Shown piece after piece: positions 18,344 to 25,025 of a stretch of 64,000 nucleotides of DNA. The DNA lies in contig NZ_JABASV010000001.1 of the NCBI RefSeq assembly GCF_016107625.1, forward strand, positions 558,001 to 622,000. Direction: 5' to 3'. The notes beneath the pieces were generated by a model. It made no database searches. It was given only the letters and a program-made list of their open reading frames with translations, and was not told the DNA's origin. A program made the position numbers and the translations under genes. The DNA comes from Vreelandella alkaliphila. Its GTDB lineage: Bacteria; Pseudomonadota; Gammaproteobacteria; Pseudomonadales; Halomonadaceae. Numbering within the stretch: position 1 is the first letter of the stretch; each line of letters starts with the position of its first letter.

Positions 18344-18787
18344 TTCACGCCAGCCGCCTAGTACGCGGCTATCTGGTCCAAAAAACACCAGTCGATCATG
18401 ATCGATGAGGTAGCGGTAGGCCGTATCGAGCATATCGGTTACCCGCTTGGCGTCTTCCATATTGGGGCAAGCCATGCGTGTCGAGGCGAGCTGGCTAAAC
18501 TCGATACGTTGGTTCTCACCCAGTTCCACACTGCCGGTAAATCGGTTACAACCATCCGAGCCGCTCACGCTGCCGTCGCGTCCAATTTGAAAGAATGGCG
18601 TATCGGGTAAAGATACCCGCTCATCGGTACCTACTAATAATAAATTCCAACGCTGATCGACTATCGCGCCTGACAGCGACGCGCTTTCCGGCGCTGCCGT
18701 GCTCTCTTGCTCTGGTGTACTGCTACAGGCACTGATTAATAGTGCGGTAGCCACACCGGCTAGCATTGCTCCAAATTTGACCGTCAC
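18335..18787 (-). CDS. META-domain lipoprotein (HslJ-like)
   Basis: A 150-residue secreted lipoprotein. Its signal peptide ends in the lipobox LISAC, so Cys about 21 would be acylated. A Ser/Glu/Ala linker precedes one META domain with the characteristic GSDGCNRFTG motif and a Met-Ala-Cys-Pro segment typical of HslJ-type proteins. META proteins are envelope proteins of poorly known function, sometimes linked to novobiocin tolerance or heat shock. The start is GTG 18787 behind GGAG. Confidence 0.82.
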   Translation of the reverse strand: MTVKFGAMLAGVATALLISACSSTPEQESTAAPESASLSGAIVDQRWNLLLVGTDERVSLPDTPFFQIGRDGSVSGSDGCNRFTGSVELGENQRIEFSQLASTRMACPNMEDAKRVTDMLDTAYRYLIDHDRLVFFGPDSRVLGGWREAN

Positions 18788-18811
18788 TGTCTCATGCTCC
18801 TTATTGACAAA

Positions 18812-19252
18812 TTACCAGCTTCCGCTGTTATCCATTGACGCCCATGGCTCCTGAGGGGGCAACGCATCGCCTTTTTGCAGTAGCTCGACAGAAATACCGT
18901 CAGGCGACTTCACGAACGCCATATGCCCATCCCGCGGCGGGCGGTTAATGGTAACGCCGTTATCTTGAAGCTTTTTGCATAGCGCGTAAATATCGTCAAC
19001 GCGATAGGCCAAATGCCCAAAGTTGCGCCCGCCGGTGAGCTCTTCTGGATCCCAGTTATAGGTTAGCTCAAGCTCTGGTGCCGTTAAGCGTTCTGAGCGC
19101 GCTTCATCTTCCGGCGCGGCGAGAAAGACCAGCGTAAAACGGCCCTTTTCATTTTCTTTGCGACGCACTTCTTTCAACCCTAAAAGATCGCAGTAAAAAT
19201 TCAGCGATGCACCTAAGTCGCTTACCCTTACCATAGTGTGCAAAAACTGCAT
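18812..19252 (-). CDS. Glyoxalase I-like VOC family metalloenzyme
   Basis: A 146-residue vicinal-oxygen-chelate protein resembling lactoylglutathione lyase (GloA). The four expected metal ligands are present: His in LHTMVRV (about residue 5), Glu in ELTYNW, His in [10 protein letters not shown] and Glu in VELLQ. Glyoxalase I isomerises the methylglyoxal-glutathione adduct in the cytoplasm. It has an '[10 protein letters not shown]' loop rather than the exact E. coli sequence, so a related substrate cannot be excluded. It is 18 bp downstream of the DUF411 gene and probably co-transcribed with it. Confidence 0.82.
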   Translation of the reverse strand: MQFLHTMVRVSDLGASLNFYCDLLGLKEVRRKENEKGRFTLVFLAAPEDEARSERLTAPELELTYNWDPEELTGGRNFGHLAYRVDDIYALCKKLQDNGVTINRPPRDGHMAFVKSPDGISVELLQKGDALPPQEPWASMDNSGSW

Positions 19253-19270
19253 GTCATTCTCCCTCCATCA

Positions 19271-19720
19271 TTACTGGGTATATTCGCTAAAGATAGCGGG
19301 GGTGCTGTCGTTGCGGGTCCAGCTGAGAACAGCGTAATCATCAACCCGGCCGGTTTCCATGCCTGGAGAACCATGCGGCATACCTGGCACAGTTAACCCG
19401 ATAACGTTTGGCCGCTCTTCTAACAGTCGCTTAATATCTGCAGCGGGTACATGACCTTCTATCACGTAACCATCAGCGATGGCTGTGTGGCAAGATGCTA
19501 GTTCTGAGGGAACGTTATTGGCTACTTTGACTGACCGAAGGTCGCCGTCACGGTGATGGTTCACAGCAAACCCGGCTTCTTCAAGATGGCTTACCCATGC
19601 ACTACAGCAGCCACAGTTAGGATCGCTATGCACATCAATCGTAGGCGCTGCCAAAGCGCTTAGCGAAAAGGCAGCAAGAAGGCTGCCCACCAGACCTTTA
19701 ACTAGACGATTTCGTGACAT
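19271..19720 (-). CDS. DUF411 periplasmic metal-binding-type protein
   Basis: The 149-residue protein has a signal peptide (GLVGSLLAAFSLSALA, cleaved near residue 25). It then has the DUF411 signature DPNCGCCSAWVSHLEEAGF, a conserved SCHTAIADGYVIEGHVPA segment and GLTVPGMPHGSPGME. The Cys, His and Met content is consistent with a copper- or other soft-metal-binding role; DUF411 genes often accompany copper-resistance genes, but none are visible here. The function is otherwise unproven. It is divergent from the membrane protein gene at 19797, sharing a 76-bp intergenic region. Confidence 0.82.
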   Translation of the reverse strand: MSRNRLVKGLVGSLLAAFSLSALAAPTIDVHSDPNCGCCSAWVSHLEEAGFAVNHHRDGDLRSVKVANNVPSELASCHTAIADGYVIEGHVPAADIKRLLEERPNVIGLTVPGMPHGSPGMETGRVDDYAVLSWTRNDSTPAIFSEYTQ

Positions 19721-19796
19721 TTAAAAACCCTCTTCACCGACATGTACAATAATACCTAGCTTACTTGGAATACGGGGCCACCCCAAGGAGACATAC

Positions 19797-20867
19797 GTGG
19801 ATTCAGTCACACAAGCAGCCCTTGGGGCCGCCATAGGTGGTGCAATATTAGGTAAACGACTGGGTCGCAAAGCCATATTGATGGGTGCACTGCTCGGCAC
19901 GCTGCCCGATCTAGACGTGATGCTTGATTATGGCGATGCAGTGGCTAATGTGACTGAGCACCGCGGTTTTAGCCACTCCCTATTTGTGCTGACTGGCTTA
20001 GCTACGATATTGGCACTGCTGTGCCAGCGTTTCATACCTACTCGTGATATCAGCCTGGGGAGATGGTGGTGCTTTTTTGCGCTCATATTGATCACTCACC
20101 CGCTGCTGGATTCATTGACCACCTATGGCACTCAGTTGTTCTGGCCGCTAGATAAGCCGCCTGCAGCGTGGCCTATCGTGTTTATTATCGACCCTTTCTA
20201 CACCTTGCCACTACTGGTTGCGCTGATCATTGCTGTTGCCGCCAAAAAAGTGCGCAGAGCTTGTACAGTTGGCTTAGCGATCTCCAGTATATATTTGCTG
20301 CTGGCGGCAGGCGCGAAATGGAGCGTTGAACAACGCTTAACCCCAGCACTGGCAGACGCTGGTTTACAGGCAGCGCCGATATTAATTCAACCGACACCGT
20401 TTAATATTGCACTGTGGCGCGCGACGGTTATTGATGGAGATCGCTATTTTGAGAGTTTGATCAGCGTATTTGATAGTCAGGACGCACCAGCGCTTGAACC
20501 TATAAAGCGCAACGTCGCACTTGAGGAGAGCGTGCTAGCCAGCCCACATGGCCAACGGTTGACATGGTTTACTGGCCCCTTTCTACGCTATGACACGCTG
20601 TTGATCGATGGTCAGGAAACGCTAATCGCCACCGATATTCGCCTTGGCTTTCCAGGCTTTCATCCGTTCAGTTTTACCCTGGCAACGTGGAGAGATGGTT
20701 CTTGGCACCCTGCCGACATAAGCGAGCAACTAGAAACCTCCCAAGAGCCCAGACTGGAAATACTTTCAAGGCTCGCTGCCAGGGCTATCGGTGATAACAC
20801 CGCACTGTGTGCCAGCGACTTTATTGAAGCACAATGGCGTGCCGAGCCTTTCCTTTACCGTTGCTGA
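19797..20867 (+). CDS. YdjM/DUF457-like membrane-bound metal-dependent hydrolase family protein
   Basis: A 356-residue inner-membrane protein. It starts MDSVTQAALGAAIGGAILG, followed by LGTLPDLDVM and EHRGFSHSLF (residues about 36-68), then THPLLDSLTTYGTQLFWPL. This His/Asp pattern defines the 'metal-dependent hydrolase' family that includes E. coli YdjM. Four or so membrane helices precede a C-terminal soluble domain of about 170 residues. The activity has not been shown for the family. The start is GTG 19797, seven bases after the site AAGGAG. Confidence 0.78.
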   Translation: MDSVTQAALGAAIGGAILGKRLGRKAILMGALLGTLPDLDVMLDYGDAVANVTEHRGFSHSLFVLTGLATILALLCQRFIPTRDISLGRWWCFFALILITHPLLDSLTTYGTQLFWPLDKPPAAWPIVFIIDPFYTLPLLVALIIAVAAKKVRRACTVGLAISSIYLLLAAGAKWSVEQRLTPALADAGLQAAPILIQPTPFNIALWRATVIDGDRYFESLISVFDSQDAPALEPIKRNVALEESVLASPHGQRLTWFTGPFLRYDTLLIDGQETLIATDIRLGFPGFHPFSFTLATWRDGSWHPADISEQLETSQEPRLEILSRLAARAIGDNTALCASDFIEAQWRAEPFLYRC

Positions 20868-20897
20868 CACACCAATGGATTCAAAAGACCGTGCCAA

Positions 20898-21638
20898 CTA
20901 GGGAGCGATGCCCTGACCACAGCCTTTGTACTGTTCCCCGCCGATGGTCAATGTGACTCGAGCGGGATACGGCTGGCCTTTCATGTCATCAAAACAGGCT
21001 CCCGACTCAATGCGTACGCGGAAAAACTCCTCTGCGTTGGCATTTTCAATCACCACTCTGCCCGCCTCATTGTCCATGACGCTTACCATATAGGGCATCG
21101 TTTGCGTCTCGCTGCCGTAGTTCGTTGTCCAGGTCATCACCGGCGCGTCATGAGCAAGCTCAATCGACCAGCCCGGCTCATTGCCACGCCCTAGAAACAT
21201 CACGCCATGATGATCCGCGCGGGTTGCTGCGACTCGACGCTGCCCCTGTTGGCATTGCAACTGACCACGCGGTGTTTCAACCTGCGCTTGATCGCCACGA
21301 TTCCAGAAGCTGATCTCACCATCTTGATAGCGCGCACCGCTTGCCACAATCGCTTCCGGTAAACGCCAGGCACCATGTAGTGACCAAAGGCGCAGGTTAT
21401 CGTCGTTCACCGCGGTGACCAAGTTCTGGTTTGCGGGCTGGCACTCCCAAGCGTCAAAATGGGCCGCGCTGCCTGGAAATAGCGTAGCAGGCAGTAGCGG
21501 TGCACTGCTGTGTACGGTTGTTTTGGACACTCCAGCAGCAGAATTAGCAGGCGTTGTCCCAGTACTTGCACAGCCCGTCAATGCAAACGTGGCCGTTAAC
21601 GCAATCAAACCGGTTAACCGATTAGGTGAGTAAGTCAT
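20898..21638 (-). CDS. Lipoprotein with MliC-like and COG3650-like domains
   Basis: A 246-residue lipoprotein with lipobox LTGC (Cys about 22) after a clear signal peptide. Residues about 60-130 (AWECQP, VASGARYQDGEISFWNRGDQA) match the MliC/PliC lysozyme-inhibitor fold, in which the SGARY and FW segments contact lysozyme. Residues about 145-240 resemble the COG3650 outer-membrane domain (LGRGNEPGWSIEL, ending with a CFDDM...GCGQ Cys pair). Anchored in the outer membrane it could protect the cell wall from lysozyme, which is inference from the first domain. It is convergent with the gene at 19797. Confidence 0.72.
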   Translation of the reverse strand: MTYSPNRLTGLIALTATFALTGCASTGTTPANSAAGVSKTTVHSSAPLLPATLFPGSAAHFDAWECQPANQNLVTAVNDDNLRLWSLHGAWRLPEAIVASGARYQDGEISFWNRGDQAQVETPRGQLQCQQGQRRVAATRADHHGVMFLGRGNEPGWSIELAHDAPVMTWTTNYGSETQTMPYMVSVMDNEAGRVVIENANAEEFFRVRIESGACFDDMKGQPYPARVTLTIGGEQYKGCGQGIAP

Positions 21639-21769
21639 GCATTCTGCTCCCTGTTGTCATCACTATTGTGACCGCTATTGATGTCATGCCTTTGATCATC
21701 ATAGGCACTGTCAATGGCGTCTAGTTAACGTTCGGCGTCGTTCTTTTTAATTAATAAATTTCACTTCAG

Positions 21770-22282
21770 TTAGCGACGCTTAAATGCTTTTAAGTCCTGC
21801 GGGTCAAAACTGTCAACCTGGGCTGGCAGCCCCAGCTCTTCGCGCTTTAACTTTATCTGCATTTTTTCAGCTAGGCGTTCAGAATCATCATCGGTAGTAC
21901 GGCCGTTAAGTTCAGCGAGCTGCGTCATGCCTTGATGGTAAAATGTCACAATATCCAGCGCTACACGATTATCTTCCTCCACGCCGCGGCGCAGTGGCTG
22001 CAGGTAGCCACTAATCTGAGAAAGGTGGTGTTTGAGCTGCCATACATAGCGCATTTCAGCCATCCATGGGCGATCCTTAAGCACCGCAAACAGTACGCTG
22101 GTGGCCAACAAGCCAAGGAAGACCCCCAGCCCATTGAGCCATAAGGTGCTGCCAAAAGCGGAAGTTAAAAGCATCGAGAACAGTAACCCGAAGACAATTA
22201 ATTGCCCTGCCATGGCAATACTGATCATTCGTGCCTTGCGCTGGTAACTACTGGGATTATGCTGCTCAAGGGTGAAAACCAT
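21770..22282 (-). CDS. DUF3087 family membrane protein
   Basis: From ATG 22282 the product has 170 residues and begins MVFTLEQHNPSSYQRKAR. Two adjacent membrane helices follow (about residues 21-65), then a soluble C-terminal helical domain ending in basic residues. This layout and sequence match DUF3087, a gammaproteobacterial family of unknown function. ATG 22282 has TGAGG upstream and gives the family N-terminus; in-frame ATGs at 22297 and 22294 are alternatives. It sits on the same strand as, and 89 bp downstream of, the DAHP synthase gene. Confidence 0.7.
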   Translation of the reverse strand: MVFTLEQHNPSSYQRKARMISIAMAGQLIVFGLLFSMLLTSAFGSTLWLNGLGVFLGLLATSVLFAVLKDRPWMAEMRYVWQLKHHLSQISGYLQPLRRGVEEDNRVALDIVTFYHQGMTQLAELNGRTTDDDSERLAEKMQIKLKREELGLPAQVDSFDPQDLKAFKRR

Positions 22283-22371
22283 GGCCAACCTCATCATAAA
22301 AAGTAGTCTCTTATGATACGGGGCTGGCCAGGGCAAACAAGAGATTATCCAACTGCTGGAAGATGACTGGG

Positions 22372-23451
22372 TTAACTCATTCGCTCAGCAGCGGTTTTTA
22401 GCAATCGTTCCGTGGTTTCCCAACTCACACAGGCATCGGTCACCGATACGCCGTAGCGCATCGCGTTAGGCGACAGCGCTTGCTTACCTTCAAACAAGTG
22501 ACTTTCAAGCATTAGCGCCACCAAGTTGACATCGCCTGCCTTGCGCTGTGCCAACACGTCGAGCAGCACTTCGCTTTGGCGTCGGTGATCTTTGCGCGCA
22601 TTGGCGTGACTGCAGTCCACCATTAAGCGAGGGTTCTGCCCAGCATCTCGTAAGATATTCACCGCCGCTCGCACATGATGCGCCTGGTAGTTTGGCTCGC
22701 CATGACCACCTCGTAACACCACATGCGTATTGGGGTTACCAGCCGTTTCCTGCATGATCGGGCGCCCTTCATTATCCATGGCGAAACGCTGGTGGGAATG
22801 AGCCGCTGCCTGCATAGCATCAATGGCAACCTGAACGTCGCCGCTCGTCGCATTTTTGAACCCCACTGCTGCCGCAAGATCACTTGCCAGCTCTCGGTGT
22901 AACTGCGACTCAGTGGTACGAGCACCAATGGCGACCCAGCTCAGCAGATCATCTAAGTAGGGGGCTAGCATTGGCTGTAAAAGCTCTGTGGCCACCGGCA
23001 GCCCCCGCGAAGCAACCGCGTGCATAAGCTCACGAGAGAGGGTGATGCCTTTTGACATATCACCACTACCATCTAGCCCAGGGTCGTATGCCAAACCTTT
23101 CCAACCCACGGTGGTACGCGGCTTTTCTACGTAAACACGCATTACCGGTAATAGTTGCTCGCTAACTTCTTCGCTTAGCGCAGCCAACCGATCGGCATAC
23201 TCTAACGCTGCCTCTGGATCGTGGACGGAACAGGGGCCGACAACCACTAATAAGCGCTTATCTTGACCATTCAGGATGCGCTGAACCGCTTGGCGCTGAT
23301 GGGCAATTTGCTCACCCAGTTGGCTATTGATAGCGACACTGCGGCGTAGCTCTGCTGGCAAAGGCAATGGCTGCGATGAGCTTGAGGAGCCGTTCGTTAA
23401 TGACGCTAGGTTTGACAAGGTTGTGCAAGCAGGGCTGACATGGGCATTCAT
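22372..23451 (-). CDS. 3-deoxy-7-phosphoheptulonate (DAHP) synthase, type I-alpha
   Basis: The enzyme (359 residues) condenses phosphoenolpyruvate with erythrose 4-phosphate in the first step of the shikimate pathway. The metal-site Cys lies in VVGPCSVHDPE (Cys 74), and the substrate-binding motifs KPRTTVGWKGL, GSGDMSKGI and DCSHANARKDH are all present. It is of the AroF/AroG/AroH class; which amino acid feeds back on it cannot be read with confidence. Compared with E. coli AroG the N-terminus is about 13 residues longer and contains a Ser-rich stretch (NGSSSSSQ). Upstream are two aromatic-rich leader ORFs and an attenuator, so expression is probably controlled by Phe/Tyr/Trp supply. Its ribosome site CCGGAGAG lies inside the end of the second leader. 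Confidence 0.96.
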   Translation of the reverse strand: MNAHVSPACTTLSNLASLTNGSSSSSQPLPLPAELRRSVAINSQLGEQIAHQRQAVQRILNGQDKRLLVVVGPCSVHDPEAALEYADRLAALSEEVSEQLLPVMRVYVEKPRTTVGWKGLAYDPGLDGSGDMSKGITLSRELMHAVASRGLPVATELLQPMLAPYLDDLLSWVAIGARTTESQLHRELASDLAAAVGFKNATSGDVQVAIDAMQAAAHSHQRFAMDNEGRPIMQETAGNPNTHVVLRGGHGEPNYQAHHVRAAVNILRDAGQNPRLMVDCSHANARKDHRRQSEVLLDVLAQRKAGDVNLVALMLESHLFEGKQALSPNAMRYGVSVTDACVSWETTERLLKTAAERMS

Positions 23452-23454
23452 AAC

Positions 23455-23631
23455 TTAACTCTCCGGAAGCGTGTGACATCGTGATAACAACAACTTGCCA
23501 CCCTGGCTTGCACGGTCGGAGGTGGCAGCTTGCACCGACCGCGCGTCGCTAAATCGCCAGCCATAGCCATAACCGATATAGTTGGCAATATTGGCGAGCA
23601 GATTAGCGAGAGAGTTTGCGCGGTACATCAT
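23455..23631 (-). CDS. Second aromatic-rich leader ORF directly upstream of DAHP synthase
   Basis: A 58-codon ORF begins ATGATG behind a strong ribosome site AAGGAG (seven-base spacing) and stops with TAA 3 bp before the DAHP synthase ATG. Residues about 18-27 read YIGYGYGWRF: three Tyr, one Trp and one Phe within ten codons (23580-23551). The stem region below begins ten bases after the last aromatic codon. The rest of the peptide is unremarkable. The geometry fits a ribosome-stalling leader or a translational coupler. It is not a recognised protein family, and whether it is translated is inference from the ribosome site and position. Confidence 0.6.
   Translation of the reverse strand: MMYRANSLANLLANIANYIGYGYGWRFSDARSVQAATSDRASQGGKLLLSRCHTLPES
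23496..23541 (-). promoter_or_regulatory. Interleaved (mutually exclusive) RNA stems within second leader
   Basis: Read on the minus strand, four segments occur in order: a CGGTCGG (23541-23535), b TGCCACC (23527-23521), c CCGACCG (23519-23513) and d GGTGGCA (23502-23496). a pairs perfectly with c and b with d, seven bp each. Because b lies in the a:c loop the two stems exclude each other or form a pseudoknot. A ribosome paused on the Trp/Phe codons (to 23551) would cover segment a and favour b:d. There is no T-run, so control of translation or RNA stability is more likely than termination. Confidence 0.5.
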
Positions 23632-23696
23632 GATGCAGCTCCTTGATGAAATGTCTGTGAAACCCGAATAGTTAAACCAAATAAACCGTTAAAACG

Positions 23697-23734
23697 AAAG
23701 AAGCCTCGGTTGGGCTACCAACCGAGGCTTCTTT
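23697..23734 (-). terminator. Attenuator terminator of the DAHP synthase leader
   Basis: A perfect 17-bp stem (AAAGAAGCCTCGGTTGG with its complement) and a four-base loop are followed on the minus strand by CGTTTTAACGG, making a TTTCGTTTT tail. It lies 43 bases after the stop of the first aromatic leader and 246 bases before the DAHP synthase start. Upstream, GGTGTGCC (23801-23794) pairs with GGCACACC (23764-23757). That second segment overlaps bases (23759-23748) able to pair with the left arm of the terminator (ACCGA, three-base bulge, GGTT against AAGCC/TCGGT). This gives protector, antiterminator and terminator forms. The hairpin could also stop plus-strand transcription. Confidence 0.85.
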
Positions 23735-23777
23735 GCATGCGGCAGGCAACCTAGTCGGTGTGCCTGATGACGCGACG

Positions 23778-23909
23778 CTACTGGTCGGCCAGGGGCACAC
23801 CGTGGCTAAACCAATAGGCAGCATAAAAGAACGCAGCAACACACGCCCAAGCACTCGCCGCCGATACCGGCCTTGCTTGTGTGTGGCAAGTGCATTGTGC
23901 TGTGTGCAT
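23778..23909 (-). CDS. Attenuation leader peptide for DAHP synthase (Phe/Tyr/Trp-rich)
   Basis: A 43-codon ORF begins ATG 23909 seven bases after AGGA and stops at TAG 23778. Residues 27-34 read FFYAAYWF, six aromatic codons out of eight (23831-23808), with another Trp at residue 21. The protector arm GGTGTGCC begins at 23801, seven bases after the last aromatic codon. A ribosome stalled there for lack of charged tRNA-Phe, -Tyr or -Trp would mask it, allowing the antiterminator and transcription into DAHP synthase. This is the classical layout of amino-acid-operon attenuation. The leader senses all three aromatic amino acids rather than one. Too short to be recognised by family. Confidence 0.78.
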   Translation of the reverse strand: MHTAQCTCHTQARPVSAASAWACVAAFFYAAYWFSHGVPLADQ

Positions 23910-24007
23910 GGCTACATCCTAATTTATAAGTCTAATTCACGTTGCGCATCGCAAACGATGACATCTAAGTGTTTAATCCTGCCTGCATAGGAGCAAAATG
24001 GCAACCT

Positions 24008-24136
24008 TCAGCCGCCAAACGCTTGTATCCAACCAATCGTTGCGGGCAGTGCACTCATGCCAACCAGAACCACAACGCCGAGCACAATAGAAAGTAAACC
24101 TGATTCATCTTTGAAGTTGTCGTCATGGTGGGCCAT
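24008..24136 (-). CDS. Small single-helix membrane protein (42 residues), unknown
   Basis: A 43-codon ORF starts at ATG 24136, seven bases after the very strong ribosome site AAGGAGG, and ends with TGA at 24008. The product has an acidic/His-rich N-terminus (MAHHDDNFKDESG) and one membrane helix (about residues 14-38, LLSIVLGVVVLVGMSALPATIGW), ending in two glycines. It is 67 bp downstream of fre on the same strand and 98 bp upstream of the DAHP synthase leader. I do not recognise a family. The strength of the ribosome site and the coherent membrane segment support a real gene. Confidence 0.65.
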   Translation of the reverse strand: MAHHDDNFKDESGLLSIVLGVVVLVGMSALPATIGWIQAFGG

Positions 24137-24203
24137 GAAAGCCTCCTTTTTTATCGGTATCGGTTATCGGCACATGCCGTGCGTCAGTTATCGGCCGATC
24201 ATT

Positions 24204-24983
24204 TTAGTGAGGGCGAGGAGCGTAGGCAAATACATCCGAGAACATTCTCTCACTACTGATGTTTTTTCGCTCGAACACATCAACACAGGCGTAAACCATC
24301 CCCGGTGAGCCTGATAGGAAGATATCACAATCGCTGGGCGTCAACTGAGCCCTTGCAAGTTCGCTCTCAAGGGCACTTTCCAGCACTAGGTCAACGCGTC
24401 CTTGATGGTGTGATATTCGTTCACCAACCGCCAGCGGCTCGGTAAGCGGAAACTCTGTTACGGCTTGAAAAGCAACATTGGCATACTCTTGTGCCCATTC
24501 GCAGGCCAAGTCTTCGGCATACAGATCGCGGTGCTCGCGGTTTGCCCACCATAGCGAAATAGGCCGGGCGGGCTGCTGTCGTAACGCTGCTTCTACAATG
24601 GCTTTCATCTGTGCAAAACCGGTGCCTGCCGCGACCAGCAGTAGCGGGCGCTCGCTTTCGGCGTCCAGCACACAGTCACCACTGGGTAATCGTACGGTCA
24701 ACTGGTTGGCCACCTGCAACAGCTCTCTCAGACGAGCTGAGTTGTCCCGTTCAGGCCAGTGTTGAATATGCAATTCGATAATGCCATCGCCACGTTCAGC
24801 GCTGGCAATTGAAAACGGCACCCAGGTGTTATCGTCTAGTTTCAGCTCTAAATACTGACCAGGCGCATGCTGCATGGCTTCTGGCCGCCCTTCCAGAGTC
24901 ACCCCAAAGACGTCGGGATTTAAATCCTCAACGGCGGTTACCTGGCAGGTTAACGTCTTGCAAGTTGACGTGCTTGCGCTCAT
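24204..24983 (-). CDS. fre: NAD(P)H-flavin reductase (Fre/LuxG type)
   Basis: A 259-residue ferredoxin-reductase-fold protein. Its order of motifs follows E. coli Fre: a beta-barrel flavin domain with GQYLELKLDD and VPFSIAS, then an NAD(P)-binding domain with LLLVAAGTGFAQMKAI (about residues 114-129), WWANREHRDLY, and the C-terminal DIFLSGSP and SDVFAYAPR segments. It supplies reduced free flavin using NAD(P)H. As in E. coli it lies directly downstream of ubiD, with 42 bp between them. That pairing makes sense because UbiD needs a prenylated flavin made from reduced FMN. It is slightly longer than the usual 233 residues. Confidence 0.88.
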   Translation of the reverse strand: MSASTSTCKTLTCQVTAVEDLNPDVFGVTLEGRPEAMQHAPGQYLELKLDDNTWVPFSIASAERGDGIIELHIQHWPERDNSARLRELLQVANQLTVRLPSGDCVLDAESERPLLLVAAGTGFAQMKAIVEAALRQQPARPISLWWANREHRDLYAEDLACEWAQEYANVAFQAVTEFPLTEPLAVGERISHHQGRVDLVLESALESELARAQLTPSDCDIFLSGSPGMVYACVDVFERKNISSERMFSDVFAYAPRPH

Positions 24984-25025
24984 GAAAGCCTCTTTATGAA
25001 GAATCGTCCGACCTGCGCCACTGGG

